Below are positions 13,742-15,786 of a stretch of 15,786 nt of DNA, piece by piece; position 1 is the first letter of the stretch, and each line of letters begins with the position of its first letter. A program made the position numbers and the translations under genes. The notes under the pieces are model-generated. The model saw only the letters and a program-made list of their open reading frames with translations. It was not told the origin of the DNA and did no database searches. The stretch comes from UBA1731 sp963626295 (GTDB taxonomy: Bacteria; Verrucomicrobiota; Kiritimatiellia; RFP12; UBA1067): NCBI GenBank assembly GCA_963626295.1, contig CAVFWS010000040.1, forward strand, positions 1 to 15,786, written 5' to 3'.

Positions 13742-14030
13742 GGCATCCTGGAAAAGAATGCTCCAAAAAAACCTGCGCAGGATTTCGGTGAATCCGGTCG
13801 CTCAGCCTCAAGACGCGCCACTTCGTCAACAGAAGAGCCGATTATTGCTAATCGCGGCCGCTCGCTAACTTCGCTTGGGAAAAACCTCCACCATTTGCAC
13901 AGTTTCAAGGCTCCTTCCGGTTGCCCGAAGGGAACCCAATGAATTTCCGAGGAAGAAGATACCAAAACGGGGTTTCGGATGCAAGCGGAAAATCCAAAGG
14001 GGCAGACCGCGGGTCACGCACGCGGGTCTA
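13742..14030. other. Gene-free, lower-GC island
   Basis: No convincing gene on either strand. Composition is visibly less GC-rich than the flanking genes. It contains a ten-base palindrome CCTGCGCAGG (13772-13781) next to a run of A, and a hairpin (CCGATTA-TTGC-TAATCG, within 13837-13858). A minus-strand frame across 13742-13965 gives an oddly protein-like translation, including SEVSERPRLAIIGSSVDEVA, but it has no promoter or ribosome site and runs into the hairpin of the regulator gene. It could be a decayed gene or a copy of an intergenic repeat. Confidence 0.5.
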
Positions 14031-14039
14031 TGGTATAAT
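14031..14039 (+). promoter_or_regulatory. Extended -10 promoter of the glycosyltransferase gene
   Basis: TGGTATAAT with hexamer 14034-14039, ten bases before ATG 14050. The predicted leader is about four bases. The -35 is poor (GGGTCA at 14011-14016). Confidence 0.65.
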
Positions 14040-14049
14040 TCCTTCGCAA

Positions 14050-15564
14050 ATGAAAACATTTAGAGAGCTGTTGCTTGGGCATGCGCCCGCCCTGTTCGCC
14101 GCATTTGTGGCCATGTGCGTCGCCGTGCTCGCCGTCTGGTGGGGCGGACTGAACCAGGACGAGGGATGGTACCTATATTCGGCACGCCTTGTCGGGGAGG
14201 GGCGCCTGCCGTACCGCGATTTCTTCTTTACGCAGGGGCCCGTGTTCCCGTTCATATATTCGGTGATGCCTGTGCATGGGCTCCTTTCGGGCAGGATCGT
14301 CACCGTCTGCCTCTCGCTTGCGGCAACGCTGATGGCCATGGCGTTCGCCCGGCGGCTCGTATCCCCGGAACGCAGGGGACTTGCCGGATTGACCGTGTTC
14401 GCGATGCTCGCGTGCAACCTCTACCACGTGTATTTCACGGCCATCCCCAAGACGTATGCGGTGGGGGCGCTGTTTGTGATGTCGGGATTCCTGCTCCTGT
14501 CGAGGGGCATGAACTTCCTGGCGGCGATGTCCTTTGCGCTCGCGAGCGGTACGCGGATATCCCTCGCGCTCATGCTTGTGGTCGTGGGGATCGGCCTCCT
14601 GGCGTCGCGCCCCCGAAGTCCGGACTGGCTTTGGTTTGGCTTGGGCGGCGCCCTCGGTCTTTTCCTCGTGTATGGCGTCTTCGCGCTTGACGCGCAATCC
14701 CTCCGGGGACTCCTCGCCGCCCAGGCGTACCACGCCGGGCGCGGCGGATTCGACGCATTCTTTGCGGCGGGTTCCGTGAGCCGCCTTGCGCGAGGGTATC
14801 TTGCGCTTGGGGCCGTGATGTTTGCGGCGTGGCTCTTCGGTGGACGGGACGCGGACGCCCATGGCGGCGGGCCGGCGCCCGGTGCGCGGAGGCTCGGGTG
14901 GATCGCGGGCTGCGGCTTTGCCGCCGTGTTCATCCTTCAGATGGGCGCACCGTTCCCGTACGACGACTACGAGGTGCCGATAATGCCGATACTCGCGGTG
15001 CTCATATCGGCATGGTTCGCGGAACGTGCCGATAGCCGGGCGATGCGCTGGTTCCCCGTCCTCGTCTCCGGCATGTGCGCATTCGCATCTCCGCTTGTGC
15101 AGGACTGGATGACGAACGGGCAGGACCGTTTCTGGTCCGTCAGGAAGGAACGCAGCGAGCTCTCGCAGCTGCGCGATGTGGCAAGGAGGCTTGAGGCGCT
15201 TGATCCCGGCGGGGACATGCTGCTCACGCAGGATACGTATCTTGCGGTGGAGATGGGGCGCAGGGTGCCGCCGGGGATGGAGATGGGGCCGTTTTCGTAT
15301 TTCCCCTCGCTGTCAACGGAAGAGGCCTCGGCCATGCATGTGCTGAACGGCGAGCTGATGGAGCGCACCATAGCGTCTGCCCCATGCCGGCTTGCCGCCG
15401 TCTCCGGGTATGGCTTCGCGATAGAGGCGCCCAAGGGGAGCAAGACCCCCGAAGAGATGCGGCAGCGGTATGTTGACGCTCTCCTGAGGAAATACAGGCG
15501 CATGGGGACCGAACACAACTTCGGACAGAACCACACGACGCTGCAGATATTCGAGAGGCGTTAG
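14050..15564 (+). CDS. Polytopic membrane glycosyltransferase, GT-C type (GT39/ArnT-like)
   Basis: A 504-residue inner-membrane protein with about nine or ten hydrophobic segments through residue 360, then a soluble C-terminal domain (about 370-504). After the first helix comes the acidic loop GLNQDEGWYLYSARLVGEGRLPYRDFFFTQGP (D37-E38). This is the DE-type catalytic motif with the downstream PYRDFFFTQGP that marks GT-C enzymes using polyprenyl-phosphate-linked sugars on the outer face of the membrane. The likely role is transfer of a sugar to lipid, glycan or protein in the envelope; donor and acceptor are unknown. ATG 14050 is preferred over an in-frame ATG at 13921 because the latter lies upstream of the promoter and adds residues that look non-coding. 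No Shine-Dalgarno site precedes it. It is a single-gene unit; the next gene has its own promoter. Confidence 0.85.
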   Translation: MKTFRELLLGHAPALFAAFVAMCVAVLAVWWGGLNQDEGWYLYSARLVGEGRLPYRDFFFTQGPVFPFIYSVMPVHGLLSGRIVTVCLSLAATLMAMAFARRLVSPERRGLAGLTVFAMLACNLYHVYFTAIPKTYAVGALFVMSGFLLLSRGMNFLAAMSFALASGTRISLALMLVVVGIGLLASRPRSPDWLWFGLGGALGLFLVYGVFALDAQSLRGLLAAQAYHAGRGGFDAFFAAGSVSRLARGYLALGAVMFAAWLFGGRDADAHGGGPAPGARRLGWIAGCGFAAVFILQMGAPFPYDDYEVPIMPILAVLISAWFAERADSRAMRWFPVLVSGMCAFASPLVQDWMTNGQDRFWSVRKERSELSQLRDVARRLEALDPGGDMLLTQDTYLAVEMGRRVPPGMEMGPFSYFPSLSTEEASAMHVLNGELMERTIASAPCRLAAVSGYGFAIEAPKGSKTPEEMRQRYVDALLRKYRRMGTEHNFGQNHTTLQIFERR

Positions 15565-15593
15565 GCGCGACCCTGCCACAACCAACTTTCCTG

Positions 15594-15621
15594 TTGAAAA
15601 AAAAAACAATAATGGTATCAT
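15594..15621 (+). promoter_or_regulatory. Promoter of the secreted-protein gene
   Basis: TTGAAA (15594-15599), a 16-base spacer and TATCAT (15616-15621) preceded by TGG. Predicted leader about 27 bases with AAGGAG (15644-15649) five bases before ATG 15655. A short CAAC...GTTG hairpin (15582-15595) overlaps the -35 region. Confidence 0.6.
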
Positions 15622-15654
15622 TATGCGCATCGACCCTAACTGTAAGGAGATGCA

Positions 15655-15786
15655 ATGAAGATGATGATGCCCTGGCCAAATCCCGCCGCCGCGCGTGCGT
15701 TCTGCGCGGCGGCTTTCGCGTCCGCCACGCTCGCGGCGGCCGCCGCCACCTGGAACCCGGCGGACTCGACGGACTCCCTGACGAAC
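15655..15786 (+). CDS. Secreted protein, N-terminus only (3' partial)
   Basis: Forty-four residues are visible before the window ends. They start MKMMMPWPNPAAARAFCAAA and continue with an Ala-rich hydrophobic stretch, a likely Sec signal peptide with cleavage near the Ala run at about 30, then TWNPADSTDSLTN. AAGGAG lies five bases before the ATG, and a good promoter precedes it. A W-N-P-x-x-S-T-D-S start after the signal peptide recalls large repeat-rich surface proteins of the autotransporter-associated kind, where similar short strand motifs recur, but 13 mature residues are too few to be sure. Exported location is fairly safe; function is unknown. Confidence 0.7.
   Translation, partial: MKMMMPWPNPAAARAFCAAAFASATLAAAAATWNPADSTDSLTN

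Noticed and set aside
13921..14049. Longer N-terminus for the glycosyltransferase
   Set aside because: It starts upstream of the promoter and adds 43 polar residues ahead of the first helix with no resemblance to the family.
15582..15602. CAAC/GTTG hairpin followed by a run of A as a terminator for the glycosyltransferase gene
   Set aside because: The stem is only four base pairs and the run is A, not T, on the relevant strand; it overlaps the -35 of the next promoter.

Overview
The window is GC-rich bacterial chromosome. It reads as a housekeeping and metabolic region of a Gram-negative, probably anaerobic bacterium. The outer-membrane beta-barrel candidate, Sec and Tat signal peptides and an RnfE subunit point that way. 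I would place it in the PVC group (Kiritimatiellota or Lentisphaerota-like), but that is inference from overall character, and no marker gene here proves it. A run of 10 Ns at 1370-1379 shows this is a scaffolded assembly.

Layout. At 1-1551 (minus strand) a membrane-anchored helical protein is translationally coupled to an alkaline-phosphatase-superfamily metalloenzyme that runs off the left edge. A back-to-back promoter pair separates them from homoserine dehydrogenase (hom, 1672-2964), followed by a MalG-type ABC permease with an unusually large extracytoplasmic insertion (2994-4394). Then come rnfE (4467-5093) and nrdR (5098-5544). The region 5545-5984 has no gene and holds a nested inverted-repeat element. 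Two minus-strand tRNA genes (CAU and Arg-UCU, 5985-6145) diverge from a MalK/MsmX-type ATPase (6208-7233), which is followed by purine nucleoside phosphorylase, a 41-residue Tat-signal micro-ORF, an outer-membrane protein and an M20 dipeptidase (to 10159). tsaE, ettA and a two-helix unknown protein follow (10362-13013), then an XRE-cupin regulator (13112-13675), a 355-base gene-free island, a GT-C-type membrane glycosyltransferase (14050-15564) and the start of a secreted protein (15655 to the right edge).

How it works together. Most neighbours are not one pathway; short operons are interleaved. The permease and the ATPase could belong to one sugar-uptake system with a shared ATPase, and the ATPase-phosphorylase pairing hints at nucleoside or pentose salvage. 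Neither link is proven.

The most striking pattern is regulatory. An extended -10 motif, TGGTATAAT, occurs exactly five times and in three one-mismatch forms, nearly always just upstream of a gene. In three cases it lies only 9 to 12 bases before the start codon with no Shine-Dalgarno site, which predicts leaderless mRNAs for rnfE, the ABC ATPase and the glycosyltransferase. The most unusual non-genic structure is the nested palindromic repeat at 5561-5962, part of which recurs at 10244-10275.
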